DNA of 64,000 nt, taken from NCBI GenBank assembly GCA_016721875.1, contig JADKHG010000001.1, positions 531,815 through 595,814 of the forward strand, in the 5' to 3' direction. The first letter of the stretch is position 1; every line of letters begins with the position of its first letter. The stretch is from Sphingomonadales bacterium (lineage in GTDB: Bacteria > Pseudomonadota > Alphaproteobacteria > Sphingomonadales > Sphingomonadaceae). The translations under genes were made by a program, and so were the position numbers. A model generated the notes under the pieces. The model was not told the origin of the DNA. It searched no databases and worked only from the letters and a program-made list of their open reading frames with translations. Below are positions 1 to 7,933 of the stretch, piece after piece.

Positions 1-946
1 CGGTTGCCTCACCATCACGGGTGATTGTCTCCACCGGTGTCAGAATGGATGAGGTGGGTTTGAAGGCAACCCGGCACACCACCGGTTGACCGGTCGAAAT
101 TCCGCCCGCCACGCCGCCGGCATTGTTGGCGAGGAAGGCTGGCGCGTTGGAGCCTGGCCGCATAGGGTCGGCATTTTGCTCACCGCGCAGTCTTGCTGCC
201 TCAAAACCAGCACCGATTTCTATCGCTTTGACCGCGTTGATACTCATCATCGCGGCAGCCAGCTCACTGTCGAGCTTTGCATATAGTGGCGCGCCCCAGC
301 CTGCCGGAACGCCGGTTGCGACGCATTCGACCACGGCACCCAGCGACGATCCGGCGAGCCGCGCCTCGTCCACCAACTTTTCCCACCGCCCGGCAGCGGC
401 CTCATCGGGGCACCAGAAGGGATTTTTGCCAATCTGCGCCACTTCGAAATTGTCGCGATCAATGGCATCGCCGCCGATTTCGACGACATAGGCAAGTATC
501 TCAACCTCGGGAATCACGGCGCGGGCAACCGCCCCTGCCGCGACCCTAGCGGCAGTCTCGCGTGCCGAACTGCGCCCGCCACCGCGATAGTCGCGAAAGC
601 CATATTTGGCGTCATAGCTATAGTCTGCATGGCCAGGACGATAGGCCTTGGCAACTTCGGAATAATCCTTTGACCGCTGGTCGACATTTTCGATCATCAG
701 GCTGATCGGAGTGCCAGTGGAGCGGCCTTCAAACACGCCGGACAATATGCGCACCTGATCGGGCTCCTGCCGTTGCGTCGTGAACTTGCTGGTCCCCGGA
801 CGGCGCTTGTCCAGAAAGGGCTGGATATCGGCTTCGGACAAAGCAATACCGGGAGGGCAACCATCAACCACTGCGCCGAGCGCAGGGCCGTGGCTTTCAC
901 CCCAGCTGGTAAAGCGAAATACGCGACCGAATGTGTTGAAGCTCAT
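1..946 (-). CDS. aroC: Chorismate synthase, 3' end cut off by the window edge
   Basis: Last step of the shikimate pathway: converts 5-enolpyruvylshikimate-3-phosphate to chorismate in the cytoplasm, using reduced FMN. The translation starts MSFNTFGRVFRFTSWGESHG, the classic N-terminal chorismate synthase signature (GESHG), and about residue 120 shows the second signature DYRGGGRSSARET. About 315 codons of the usual 350-360 are present; the C-terminus lies outside the window. The ATG at 944-946 overlaps the fabI stop codon as ATGA, so it is probably translated together with fabI. Family assignment is secure. Confidence 0.97.
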   Translation of the reverse strand, partial: MSFNTFGRVFRFTSWGESHGPALGAVVDGCPPGIALSEADIQPFLDKRRPGTSKFTTQRQEPDQVRILSGVFEGRSTGTPISLMIENVDQRSKDYSEVAKAYRPGHADYSYDAKYGFRDYRGGGRSSARETAARVAAGAVARAVIPEVEILAYVVEIGGDAIDRDNFEVAQIGKNPFWCPDEAAAGRWEKLVDEARLAGSSLGAVVECVATGVPAGWGAPLYAKLDSELAAAMMSINAVKAIEIGAGFEAARLRGEQNADPMRPGSNAPAFLANNAGGVAGGISTGQPVVCRVAFKPTSSILTPVETITRDGEAT

Positions 947-1776
947 GCCAGTCCGATATCCGGTGCATCTTCCTGTTTCATACCGACTGTGTGGTAACCC
1001 GCATCGACATGATGGGTTTCACCGGTAACGCCCTTCGAAAGGTCTGACAGGAAATAGACCGCCGATGCGCCGACATCGTCGATGGTGACATTGCGGCGCA
1101 GCGGGCTGTTATATTCGTTCCATTTCAAAATGTAGCGGAAATCGCCTATGCCTGACGCCGCAAGGGTCTTGATCGGTCCGGCCGAAATCGCGTTTACGCG
1201 GATGCCATCGGGGCCGCAATCATTGGCGAGATATTTGACGCTCGTTTCCAGAGCCGATTTGGCGACCCCCATGACATTGTAATGCGGAATCACCTTTTCC
1301 GCGCCATAATAGCTGAGCGTCAGCAGCGACCCTCCGCCTTCACCAGTCTCTGCGTCGAGCGTGGTCATCATCGCCGCGGCGCGCTTGGCAACGGCGGTAA
1401 AGCTGAACACGCTGATGTTCATTGTCAGCAGAAAATCCTCGAGGCCGACATCATAATATTTGCCGCGCAATGCCTCTTTGTTGGTGTAGCCGATGGCATG
1501 GACCACGAAATCGATCGTCGGCCAGCGCGCAGCCAGCGTCGCGAAGGCCGCGTCGAGATTGGCCATGTCGGCGACATCGCAATCGATCAGAAAGTCGCAC
1601 CCGAGCTGATCGGCAAGCGGCTTGACCCGCTTTTCCATGACTTCGCCCTGATAGCTGATTGCCAGTTCCGCGCCTTCGGCATGCAGCCTTTTGGCGATGC
1701 CCCATGCCAGCGATTTGTCGTTGGCCAGCCCCATGATCAGCCCGCGTTTACCGGCCATCAATCCGCCCATGTTCAT
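943..1776 (-). CDS. fabI: Enoyl-[acyl-carrier-protein] reductase (NADH), FabI type
   Basis: Reduces trans-2-enoyl-ACP in the last step of each fatty acid elongation cycle. It is a short-chain dehydrogenase-like protein of 277 aa: an N-terminal nucleotide-binding segment GLANDKSLAWGIAK replaces the usual GxxxGxG, and the catalytic Tyr-x6-Lys is visible in YNVMGVAK, about residues 160-167. The start was set at 1776 because AGGAAAG lies just upstream of that ATG; an in-frame start further upstream would run into the yihY coding end. yihY ends 7 bp upstream and aroC overlaps downstream, so yihY-fabI-aroC form a compact unit. Confidence 0.95.
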   Translation of the reverse strand: MNMGGLMAGKRGLIMGLANDKSLAWGIAKRLHAEGAELAISYQGEVMEKRVKPLADQLGCDFLIDCDVADMANLDAAFATLAARWPTIDFVVHAIGYTNKEALRGKYYDVGLEDFLLTMNISVFSFTAVAKRAAAMMTTLDAETGEGGGSLLTLSYYGAEKVIPHYNVMGVAKSALETSVKYLANDCGPDGIRVNAISAGPIKTLAASGIGDFRYILKWNEYNSPLRRNVTIDDVGASAVYFLSDLSKGVTGETHHVDAGYHTVGMKQEDAPDIGLA

Positions 1777-1783
1777 CACTTTC

Positions 1784-2737
1784 CTATTGTCCGTTACTTT
1801 CGGTTGCATCCTTTAGACCGTTTTCCCGTGCGTTGGCCAGAGCCGCGTTCAATTGCGCGCCCATAACCATGCCGAGCCCGATCAGATAGAAGAAGATCAA
1901 AGCGACCATGATCCCGGCCAGGCTGCCATAGGTCAGGTCATAATGCGCCATTTCCGAGACAAAGGCGGGCAACACCATCGTGCAGCCGAGCCACCACATG
2001 CTGACCAGAACTGCACCGGGCCATTTGGGGAATATTCCGCCGCGATATTTACGCGGGGTCAGTCCGCGATAGATGGTGTAAATCGTGGCAAACAAGGTCA
2101 CAAACGGGATGATCCGTCCCCAGGCGAAATAGCTCGCGGCACGTTCCGCCGCGGGGATATATCGGTACACAAGATCCTCGGCTGCGGTCACCAATACCTG
2201 CGCACTGAACGCTGCCATTGCGAGGACAACAGCAGCAATGATCACCAGAAACGAGCCCAGTCGATAGTGCCAAAACCAGCGTTCGGGTACCGTGCCATAG
2301 GCCTTGTGCAACACATCGCGGATCGTCTCGATCAGGCTGGCGGCGGTCCACAAGCTGACCGCAGCGCTGAACCAGAGGAGCGGCCCTGAACGCGCTTTCA
2401 TCGACGCCTCTATCGGGCCGCGCAACGCCTCTGCCGCCCCCTTGGGAACCGTGGCGAAAAAGGCATCAATCAGCGCAAGGCCCGATTCGGTCTGGCCAAA
2501 TCCCCCGGCAATTGCGGCGGCGACAATGCAGAAAGCAAAGAGCGCAACCAGCGAGAGATAGGCAAAATTGCCCGCATGGACAAAGCCCTCGCTATAGACG
2601 CCAAAGCCGACTCGCTTCAGGATTTCGAGCGACTGCTTCCAATGGCCGAGGTCATGAAACCACTCGGCCTCGCTCGTCTGATGCGGCACCGCATCATGCG
2701 CGCGCGCCTCGGGCGATAGGGGGGAATGTTCGGACAT
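1784..2737 (-). CDS. YihY/BrkB-family inner membrane protein
   Basis: Polytopic membrane protein of 317 aa. After a soluble N-terminus of about 50 residues there are several hydrophobic segments (around 55-80, 130-150, 170-190, 220-240, 255-275 and 285-305), matching the YihY/BrkB ('ribonuclease BN-like') family. The old RNase BN name is not correct for this family, and its transport or envelope role is unresolved. It is the first gene of the yihY-fabI-aroC run. A 22-bp TTGACA-type repeat lies about 65 bp upstream of the start. Confidence 0.85.
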   Translation of the reverse strand: MSEHSPLSPEARAHDAVPHQTSEAEWFHDLGHWKQSLEILKRVGFGVYSEGFVHAGNFAYLSLVALFAFCIVAAAIAGGFGQTESGLALIDAFFATVPKGAAEALRGPIEASMKARSGPLLWFSAAVSLWTAASLIETIRDVLHKAYGTVPERWFWHYRLGSFLVIIAAVVLAMAAFSAQVLVTAAEDLVYRYIPAAERAASYFAWGRIIPFVTLFATIYTIYRGLTPRKYRGGIFPKWPGAVLVSMWWLGCTMVLPAFVSEMAHYDLTYGSLAGIMVALIFFYLIGLGMVMGAQLNAALANARENGLKDATESNGQ

Positions 2738-2801
2738 CGCCGCTGTTTTCCATCATTTTAACGCGAAGGCTAGCGGGATTGTGATGGGGTGCTTGGCGTC
2801 T

Positions 2802-2823
2802 AAGTTGACAAAGTTGACACCAA
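2802..2823. repeat. 22-bp tandem TTGACA repeat, copy 1
   Basis: AAGTTGACAAAGTTGACACC followed by AA: two AAGTTGACA units in tandem. An identical 22-bp copy occurs at 41695-41716. Here it lies upstream of yihY; the other copy lies between convergent genes, so a shared promoter role is unlikely. Confidence 0.7.
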
Positions 2824-2967
2824 TGAGCGGCATCGTAACGATGGCAGGACAATTGCTGTTTCTATATCTTATTGATAATATAACATATTTTATCGACGAT
2901 GGGCTGGATAGACTGCGACAGCCCTAGAAATGGTGAAACGCGGCGGTTTTTCCACCGCACTTTGTCT

Positions 2968-3014
2968 GGGCGATGGCGGGTTGAGGAAAGAGACAGATAG
3001 GCGCACCATCGCCC
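2968..3014. other. Perfect 9-bp inverted repeat with about 29-nt loop
   Basis: Arms GGGCGATGG (2968-2976) and CCATCGCCC (3006-3014). It lies just downstream of the small secreted-protein gene read on the minus strand. It could be a 3' stem-loop of that transcript or part of a small RNA. There is no clear T-run next to it, so a classical terminator is not supported. Confidence 0.35.
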
Positions 3015-3037
3015 TGACGGCAAAAAGATCAGGGTAT

Positions 3038-3298
3038 TTATTGCGGCGTCGCCCTTGAACCATCCGATGAGGCGGGCTTGGCTGGCTTTTGCGCCTTGGC
3101 TTTGGCCTCAGCTTCGCGGCGGCGTTGTTCGGCCACAATTGCATCATTGCGGGCTTTTTCTGCCAGCGCCTTTGCCATTGCCTGGTCTGCGGCCTTTTGG
3201 GCGGCAACCTTTGGATCTTCATCCCATTGAGCCGAGGCAATGGATGGAATTGCCAGCGAGGCTAATAGTGCGATTGGTACGGCCTGTTTGTAGAGCAT
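3038..3298 (-). CDS. Small secreted Ala/Lys-rich protein, function unknown
   Basis: An 86-residue protein with a signal peptide (hydrophobic core AVPIALLASLAIPSIASA, predicted cleavage after ASA) and a short mature part that is charged, helical and rich in Ala, Lys, Glu and Gln, then Pro/Ser/Lys-rich at the C-terminus. The start at 3298 was chosen over an ATG-like codon 18 bp upstream because AGGAG sits 7 bp before it. It lies downstream of the DnaJ-like gene on the same strand. No family recognised; probably periplasmic. Confidence 0.65.
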   Translation of the reverse strand: MLYKQAVPIALLASLAIPSIASAQWDEDPKVAAQKAADQAMAKALAEKARNDAIVAEQRRREAEAKAKAQKPAKPASSDGSRATPQ

Positions 3299-3443
3299 CA
3301 CGAATCTCCTGTGCATTGAGAGCTACGATTTTGGCGAAAGCTGTTCTTTCGACCGCTTCTTCATCGACAATTGCACGCTGGATGAATGTGACGCCTGTCA
3401 CGCTATATTCTTAATGGCCAATTGGGGGAAAACCGGCTCTTCC

Positions 3444-4394
3444 CTAAACCCCCAGCTCTGCCCTGATCGCCGGATCATCGGGCAATGCCTCCGCCAGCTT
3501 TGCCAATTCCGCGCTGTCTGCTGGCAGGCGGATGTGCAGCGTCACATATTGGTCGCCGCGACCTTCCGGTGCGTTGCTTCCACCCTTTTTCACAAAGCCG
3601 CGCCCCTTTATCCTCATCGTCGTGCTCGACTGCGCACCCGCTGGCACGCTGAGCATCACTGCGCCGTCAATCGTCGGCACCTTCACCTTCGCGCCCTGGA
3701 TCGCCTCTTTCAGACTTATCGGCAGGTCTAGGCGGATATTGTCGCCGTCGCGGTCGTAAAAGGGGTGCTTGCCCAGTTTAAGTGTGACTATCGCGTCGCC
3801 ATTGCCGCCGGGGCCGGGCTGGCCCTTGCCGGGGATGCGGATTTGCTGGCCCGCCACGACGCCTGCGGGCAGTTTGAATTCGACGGTTTTGCCATCGCGC
3901 AACGTTATCCGCTGCGGCTCCAGCCGGGCAGCGTCGGTGAAAGACACCAGATGTTCATAGGCGACATTGGCGCCTTTGGGCGGCGGGCCGGGTTGCGGGC
4001 GGGGTCCGCCCTGTGGACGCGCGCCGGGACCGCCGCCGCCAAACAGCCCGTCGAATATGTCACCCAGATCAATCCCGCCCTGAAAATCAAAGCCGCCGCC
4101 TTGCCCAGGCCTTGGCCCGCCGGCACCGAACGGGCTGCCACCGCCGAAACCACCGCCAAAGGGGGAACGTGGCTGGCCGTTTTCGTCAATTTCGCCGCGA
4201 TCATATTGGGCACGTTTGTCCTTGTCGGACAACAAATCATAGGCCTGCGTCACCTCGCTGAAACGCGCGGCAGCAGCAGGGTTATCCTGATTTTTGTCAG
4301 GATGCAGTTCCTTTGCCAGCTTGCGATAGGCGCTTTTGATCGCCTTTTCGTCCGCGCCCTTGGAAACGCCCAATATGGAATATGGATCGGCCAT
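3444..4394 (-). CDS. DnaJ-type co-chaperone without zinc finger (CbpA/DjlA-like class II J protein)
   Basis: Hsp40 co-chaperone that stimulates DnaK ATPase. An N-terminal J domain (residues 1-68) has the essential HPD at 31-33; a Gly/Phe-rich linker follows (about 75-135, many GGG and FGGG runs), then the two-barrel substrate-binding C-terminal domain (about 145-316). The CxxCxGxG zinc-finger repeats of canonical DnaJ are absent, so this is a class II J protein such as CbpA and not the main DnaJ. It lies downstream of an ABA4-like gene on the same strand (54 bp gap). Confidence 0.92.
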   Translation of the reverse strand: MADPYSILGVSKGADEKAIKSAYRKLAKELHPDKNQDNPAAAARFSEVTQAYDLLSDKDKRAQYDRGEIDENGQPRSPFGGGFGGGSPFGAGGPRPGQGGGFDFQGGIDLGDIFDGLFGGGGPGARPQGGPRPQPGPPPKGANVAYEHLVSFTDAARLEPQRITLRDGKTVEFKLPAGVVAGQQIRIPGKGQPGPGGNGDAIVTLKLGKHPFYDRDGDNIRLDLPISLKEAIQGAKVKVPTIDGAVMLSVPAGAQSSTTMRIKGRGFVKKGGSNAPEGRGDQYVTLHIRLPADSAELAKLAEALPDDPAIRAELGV

Positions 4395-4448
4395 TATTGT
4401 CCCTGTTGAAATGCTTTCTGTATTAGATTGGTATTACAGCGGCTTTAG

Positions 4449-4913
4449 TCAACTCGGAGCGACCGCATTTTCGACCCGCTGGCCCAGAAATTGGCGTGTG
4501 ACGAGATAAAGCGTCAGCCCCAATGGCCCAAGCATGAAGATGAAGAACAATATCGGCGCCTGCACCAGCCGGTGGATGCCCCGCCGGTCGGCATTGCGTG
4601 CGGCCCAAATGCCGACAAACAAATCGAATGCCAGATAGTGAATCCAGCCGATGGTTGCACCGCCCCTGCTGTCGAACAATGCCATCACCCCGTCGAGTGT
4701 AGTGAAATCTGCGCCAGTTGAGCCGGCGGCATCAAGCGTTCCGCTCATCAAGCCAATGATGAGAACGGTGTAGCTGACCGCAAGCAATCCGCATCCTGCA
4801 TAGAAGAGCCAGCTGATCCAGCGTTCGCGCTTTGGCAGCAGGATCAACGCCAGCCAGCACAGCATTGCCCAGAAATTGGCGGCAGAAAATATCGTATCCC
4901 ATGGCATTTGCAC
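4449..4913 (-). CDS. ABA4-like (DUF4281) membrane protein
   Basis: A 154-aa integral membrane protein with four hydrophobic segments (about residues 8-28, 35-58, 88-108, 118-142) and the family pattern WIHYLAFDLFVGIWAARNADRRG in the third segment. The family is named after the plant protein ABA4, required for neoxanthin formation; bacterial members are often found in carotenoid producers, but no activity can be assigned here. It is transcribed away from pdxH, with the two starts 46 bp apart. Confidence 0.8.
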   Translation of the reverse strand: MQMPWDTIFSAANFWAMLCWLALILLPKRERWISWLFYAGCGLLAVSYTVLIIGLMSGTLDAAGSTGADFTTLDGVMALFDSRGGATIGWIHYLAFDLFVGIWAARNADRRGIHRLVQAPILFFIFMLGPLGLTLYLVTRQFLGQRVENAVAPS

Positions 4914-4959
4914 GATTGTTCCCCTTCCTTCATATCGCAGTCTAGCCTATCAGGCGGCT

Positions 4960-5541
4960 ATGGATAGCCCCGAACCCTTTTCGCCCTTTGATGCGTGGTA
5001 CAATGAAGCCCGCGAAACCGAAATCAACGATTCAAACGCCATGGCATTGGCTACGTGCGGTGCCGATGGTCAGCCTTCGCTGCGGATGGTGTTGCTAAAG
5101 GGGCATGGCCCGGATGGCTTCATCTTCTACACCAACTTTGAAGGCCGCAAGGCGCGCGAGCTGGCGGAGAATCCCAAGGCTGCGTTACTGTTCCACTGGA
5201 AGTCGCTGCGCCGGCAAATCCGCATCGAGGGCAGCGTGGTTCCGGTCGACGACGCGACTGCTGACGCCTATTTCGCGACCCGCTCGCGCCCTTCGCAGCT
5301 TGGTGCATGGGCATCGGATCAGTCGCGCCCGCTCGACAGCCGCGAAACTTTCGAAACACGCTTTGCAGAGGCTGAGGCGCGATTTGCAGGGCAGGATGTA
5401 ACCCGCCCGCCGCATTGGTCTGGGTTCCGTCTGGTGCCCGACCGGATAGAGTTTTGGCAAGACCGCGAATTCCGCCTGCACGAACGCTGGGCCTATGAAC
5501 GCGACGGCGACGGCTGGAGCAAGGGCATGCTATTTCCGTGA
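4960..5541 (+). CDS. pdxH: Pyridoxamine/pyridoxine 5'-phosphate oxidase
   Basis: FMN-dependent oxidase making pyridoxal 5'-phosphate in vitamin B6 biosynthesis and salvage. At 193 aa it has the family length. FMN-binding segments RMVLLKGHG and FYTNFEGRKARELAENP are present (about residues 43-80), and the C-terminal PLP-binding motif includes RPPHWSGFRL and ends with the conserved REFRLHERWAY. The start at 4960 gives the expected N-terminus (MDSPEPFSPFDAW); more upstream in-frame starts would overlap the divergent ABA4-like gene. A cation-efflux gene follows 10 bp downstream. Confidence 0.96.
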   Translation: MDSPEPFSPFDAWYNEARETEINDSNAMALATCGADGQPSLRMVLLKGHGPDGFIFYTNFEGRKARELAENPKAALLFHWKSLRRQIRIEGSVVPVDDATADAYFATRSRPSQLGAWASDQSRPLDSRETFETRFAEAEARFAGQDVTRPPHWSGFRLVPDRIEFWQDREFRLHERWAYERDGDGWSKGMLFP

Positions 5542-5551
5542 GGACGAAATA

Positions 5552-6523
5552 ATGGGATTGGCCCACAATCATCATCACCACAATCACGGTGCGCAGACCG
5601 CGCGCGCCGCGATGGCAAGTGTTGCGACGGCGGCGTTCCTGATTCTGCTTAAAAGCTTTGCCGCTTATGAGACCGGATCGGTCGCGCTGCTGGGTTCGCT
5701 CGCCGATACCGGTTTTGATTTTCTCGCCTCGCTGTTGACCCTATTCAGCGTGCGCTATGCAGCGCTTCCTGCCGATGACGATCACCGTTTCGGCCATGGC
5801 AAGGCAGAGGCGCTGTCGGCGCTGGTGCAGGTGGCGCTGGTAACCGTTTCAGCCGTTCTGATCGGTTGGCGCGCGGTGGTGCGGCTGGGCGATGGGCAAC
5901 CCACTGAGCATCCCGAATATGGCATTGGCGTGTCGCTGATTGCGATGGCGGCAACGCTGGCGCTGCTGCTTTATCAACGGCAGGTGATCAAGGAGACGGG
6001 ATCAGTCGCGATCCACGGCGACCATGTGCATTATCAGGGCGATCTGCTGCTTAATGCGGCGGTTATCGTGGCGATATTGCTTGATACGTTCCTGCATTTA
6101 CGCGGTGCCGACCCGCTGTTCGGCATTGCTATTGCCGTCTGGCTGCTCTGGGGCGCGTGGCGCGCTTCAACGTTGGCACTGGACCAGTTGCTCGACCGGG
6201 AGTGGCCGCTGGAGAAACGCCAGCGCTTTCTGGAGGTGGCTACGCGCCATCCGCAGGCAAAGGGCATCCACGACATGCGCACGCGGTCCGCTGGCGCGCA
6301 TGATTTCTGCCAGTTCCATGTCTGGGTCGATCCCAATATGACTGTGTTGCAGGCGCATAGCGTGATGGATGAAATCGAAGCCGAATTGATGAAGGAATTT
6401 CCGGGGGTAGAGATTTTGATCCACCCTGATCCCGAAGGCCATACCGATAGTATCGGCTATATCCCTTCAGAAACAGTCGAGCATCAGGACCATGAGCATG
6501 GGCATGGGCATGACCACCACTAG
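5552..6523 (+). CDS. Cation diffusion facilitator (FieF-like divalent metal exporter)
   Basis: Inner-membrane metal/proton antiporter of the CDF family, 323 aa. It has a histidine-rich N-terminus (HNHHHHNH), six predicted membrane segments (residues 15-215), conserved CDF metal-site motifs (LADTGFDFLASLLT in TM2, HGDHVHYQGDLLLN in TM5), a cytoplasmic C-terminal domain (about 225-300) and a His-rich tail (HEHGHGHDHH). The substrate is likely Zn, Fe or Co/Ni; it cannot be chosen from sequence alone. The start follows GAGGA at good spacing. The tail codons overlap the phzF-like start. Confidence 0.93.
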   Translation: MGLAHNHHHHNHGAQTARAAMASVATAAFLILLKSFAAYETGSVALLGSLADTGFDFLASLLTLFSVRYAALPADDDHRFGHGKAEALSALVQVALVTVSAVLIGWRAVVRLGDGQPTEHPEYGIGVSLIAMAATLALLLYQRQVIKETGSVAIHGDHVHYQGDLLLNAAVIVAILLDTFLHLRGADPLFGIAIAVWLLWGAWRASTLALDQLLDREWPLEKRQRFLEVATRHPQAKGIHDMRTRSAGAHDFCQFHVWVDPNMTVLQAHSVMDEIEAELMKEFPGVEILIHPDPEGHTDSIGYIPSETVEHQDHEHGHGHDHH

Positions 6524-7355
6524 GCGCTTCAAACAGGTCGATGTCTTCACCGCTGTGGCGCTGAAGGGCAATCCGGTTGCGGTAGTCCTCGACGCCGAAG
6601 GCCTTTCGGTGGAGCAGATGCAGTCCATTGCCAATTGGACCAACCTGTCTGAGACCACTTTTGTAACAGCCGCAACCGAGGCAGACGCAGATTATGCGGT
6701 CCGGATATTCACGCCAAAAAGCGAACTGCCCTTTGCCGGACACCCGACGCTGGGGACAGCGCACGCCGTGATCGAGGCAGGGCTGGCAAAACCAAACAAT
6801 GGCCGGATCGTGCAGCAATGCGCGGTTGGTCTGGTCGAAATCAGCATCGCTGACGCCAGCCTGTCATTCCGTTTGCCGCGTTACAGCTATGAAGACGCGC
6901 CCCAACCGGAGATAATGACCGAGGCGCTTGGCGAAGGCGCGATCAAGGGTACGCCGCAGATCGTCAATGTCGGTCCCCGCTGGGTGATTGCCGAGCTGGC
7001 TTCGGTCGAAACAATCGAAGGGCTGGCACCCGACCTGCCAGTGCTTGCTGATTATGACCGCACGCATGCGACAACGGGGCTTACCGTCTATGCCGAACAG
7101 CCCGATGGCGGGATTATCGTGCGCAGCTTCGCGCCCGCAGACGGCATTGCTGAAGACCCGGTGTGCGGAAGCGGCAATGGTGCAGTCGCCGCCTATCGGT
7201 TGAAGGCAGGTCAAGTGGCGTCAGGTAGCGAATATGTGGCCAGTCAAGGCCAACAGGTTGGCCGCGACGGCCTTGTCCGTATCAAAATCGAAGGCGATGC
7301 CATCCATGTGGGTGGCGATTGCGTGACAGTGGTTGACGGGAGCTTTTTGCTTTAG
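6510..7355 (+). CDS. PhzF-family isomerase/epimerase
   Basis: Predicted cytoplasmic enzyme of the PhzF superfamily (diaminopimelate epimerase fold), 281 aa. The conserved catalytic glutamate is in NLSETTFV (about residue 45), and the C-terminal anion-binding signature is EDPVCGSGNGAVAAY. The family includes phenazine-biosynthesis isomerases, but most members are of unknown substrate and no phenazine genes are nearby. The start MTTTRRFKQVDVF at 6510 overlaps the CDF gene by 14 bp; an ATG at 6492 is also possible but adds only a low-complexity stretch. Confidence 0.9.
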   Translation: MTTTRRFKQVDVFTAVALKGNPVAVVLDAEGLSVEQMQSIANWTNLSETTFVTAATEADADYAVRIFTPKSELPFAGHPTLGTAHAVIEAGLAKPNNGRIVQQCAVGLVEISIADASLSFRLPRYSYEDAPQPEIMTEALGEGAIKGTPQIVNVGPRWVIAELASVETIEGLAPDLPVLADYDRTHATTGLTVYAEQPDGGIIVRSFAPADGIAEDPVCGSGNGAVAAYRLKAGQVASGSEYVASQGQQVGRDGLVRIKIEGDAIHVGGDCVTVVDGSFLL

Positions 7356-7374
7356 GACGAGACACATTAGGTTG

Positions 7375-7477
7375 ATTAAAACCGTTAGTGCTGAGCTTGT
7401 CGAAGCACGCCTCAAGGCAAAGCGCTAACGCTGCTAAACGCCCTTCGACAGGCTCAGGGCTGACGGTTTAGTTTAAT
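7375..7477. repeat. REP-type palindromic repeat pair, copy 1
   Basis: About 100 bp between two convergent genes. It contains GTGCTGAGCTTGTCGAAGCA near 7388 and CCCTTCGACAGGCTCAGGGC at 7441-7460, each imperfectly palindromic and inverted relative to the other, framed by outer inverted arms (AAACCGT / ACGGTTT). It shares a 27-bp identical run (7436-7462) with the element at 14841-14935 (14899-14925). Such REP/BIME-like elements are typical transcript-end structures. Confidence 0.85.
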
Positions 7478-7489
7478 GTCATCTCGATG

Positions 7490-7933
7490 CTAACCGCCCA
7501 AGCTCGCCGGACCGAACCCATGCGGCAACAACTCAGACAGCAAATGCGTGTCATAGCCGCCTGCGCGCGCGCAATAGACCGGCAGGTCAATCGCAGTCAG
7601 GTCCGCGACTTCCTTGATGATCTGGCGGCAGCGCCCGCAAGGTGTGATCGCCTCCAGACCGATCTGCGGGACACCACCTGCTGCCGCAGGTCCACCCGCA
7701 ACCGCAATCGCGACGATCCGTCGCAATTGGCCATCGCTGTTCGCCTTGGCAAGCGCCACGGTTTCGGCGCACAGCGTCATGCCGTAGCTGGCATTTTCAA
7801 AATTTGCGCCGGTGACAATCGAACCATCGTCAAGCAACAGCGCTGCTCCGACGTGAAAATGCGAATAAGGCGCATAGGCATTGCCCGCCGCCGCAACCGC
7901 CTCCGCCACCAGTTGATCAACCTGCGCGCTCAT
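7490..7933 (-). CDS. cdd: Cytidine deaminase
   Basis: Deaminates cytidine and deoxycytidine to uridines in pyrimidine salvage. At 147 aa it has homotetrameric CDD length. Zinc-site motifs are present: CAE in MTLCAETVAL (Cys and catalytic Glu, about residue 55) and PCGRCRQ (two Cys ligands, about 97-103). The substrate-binding region NAYAPYSHFHVGAALL lies at the N-terminus. The start overlaps the GH25-like gene stop as ATGA; it is the last gene of the UPF0262-GH25-cdd run. Confidence 0.96.
   Translation of the reverse strand: MSAQVDQLVAEAVAAAGNAYAPYSHFHVGAALLLDDGSIVTGANFENASYGMTLCAETVALAKANSDGQLRRIVAIAVAGGPAAAGGVPQIGLEAITPCGRCRQIIKEVADLTAIDLPVYCARAGGYDTHLLSELLPHGFGPASLGG

Larger units (their letters stand above)
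2738..3037. other. Intergenic region without a convincing gene
   Basis: About 300 bp between the yihY start and the small secreted-protein gene, both on the minus strand. It is AT-rich around 2860-2900 (consistent with a promoter for yihY), carries a tandem TTGACA repeat at 2802-2823 and a 9-bp inverted repeat at 2968-3014. No reading frame here has a plausible ribosome-binding site or protein-like composition. Confidence 0.5.

Noticed and set aside
2802..2823. Tandem TTGACA as a standard -35 promoter box
   Set aside because: The identical sequence also occurs in a convergent gap (41695) where no gene start follows, and no good -10 element lies at the right distance in the orientation needed for yihY.
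2890..3240. Minus-strand open frame of about 116 codons overlapping the small secreted-protein gene
   Set aside because: It is in another frame, very rich in Arg, Pro and Gln, and lacks a ribosome-binding site; the overlapping frame has a signal peptide and AGGAG.
7375..7477. Possible CRISPR or short tandem array
   Set aside because: Only one inverted pair with no regular spacers; it matches a dispersed REP-type element found again at 14841.
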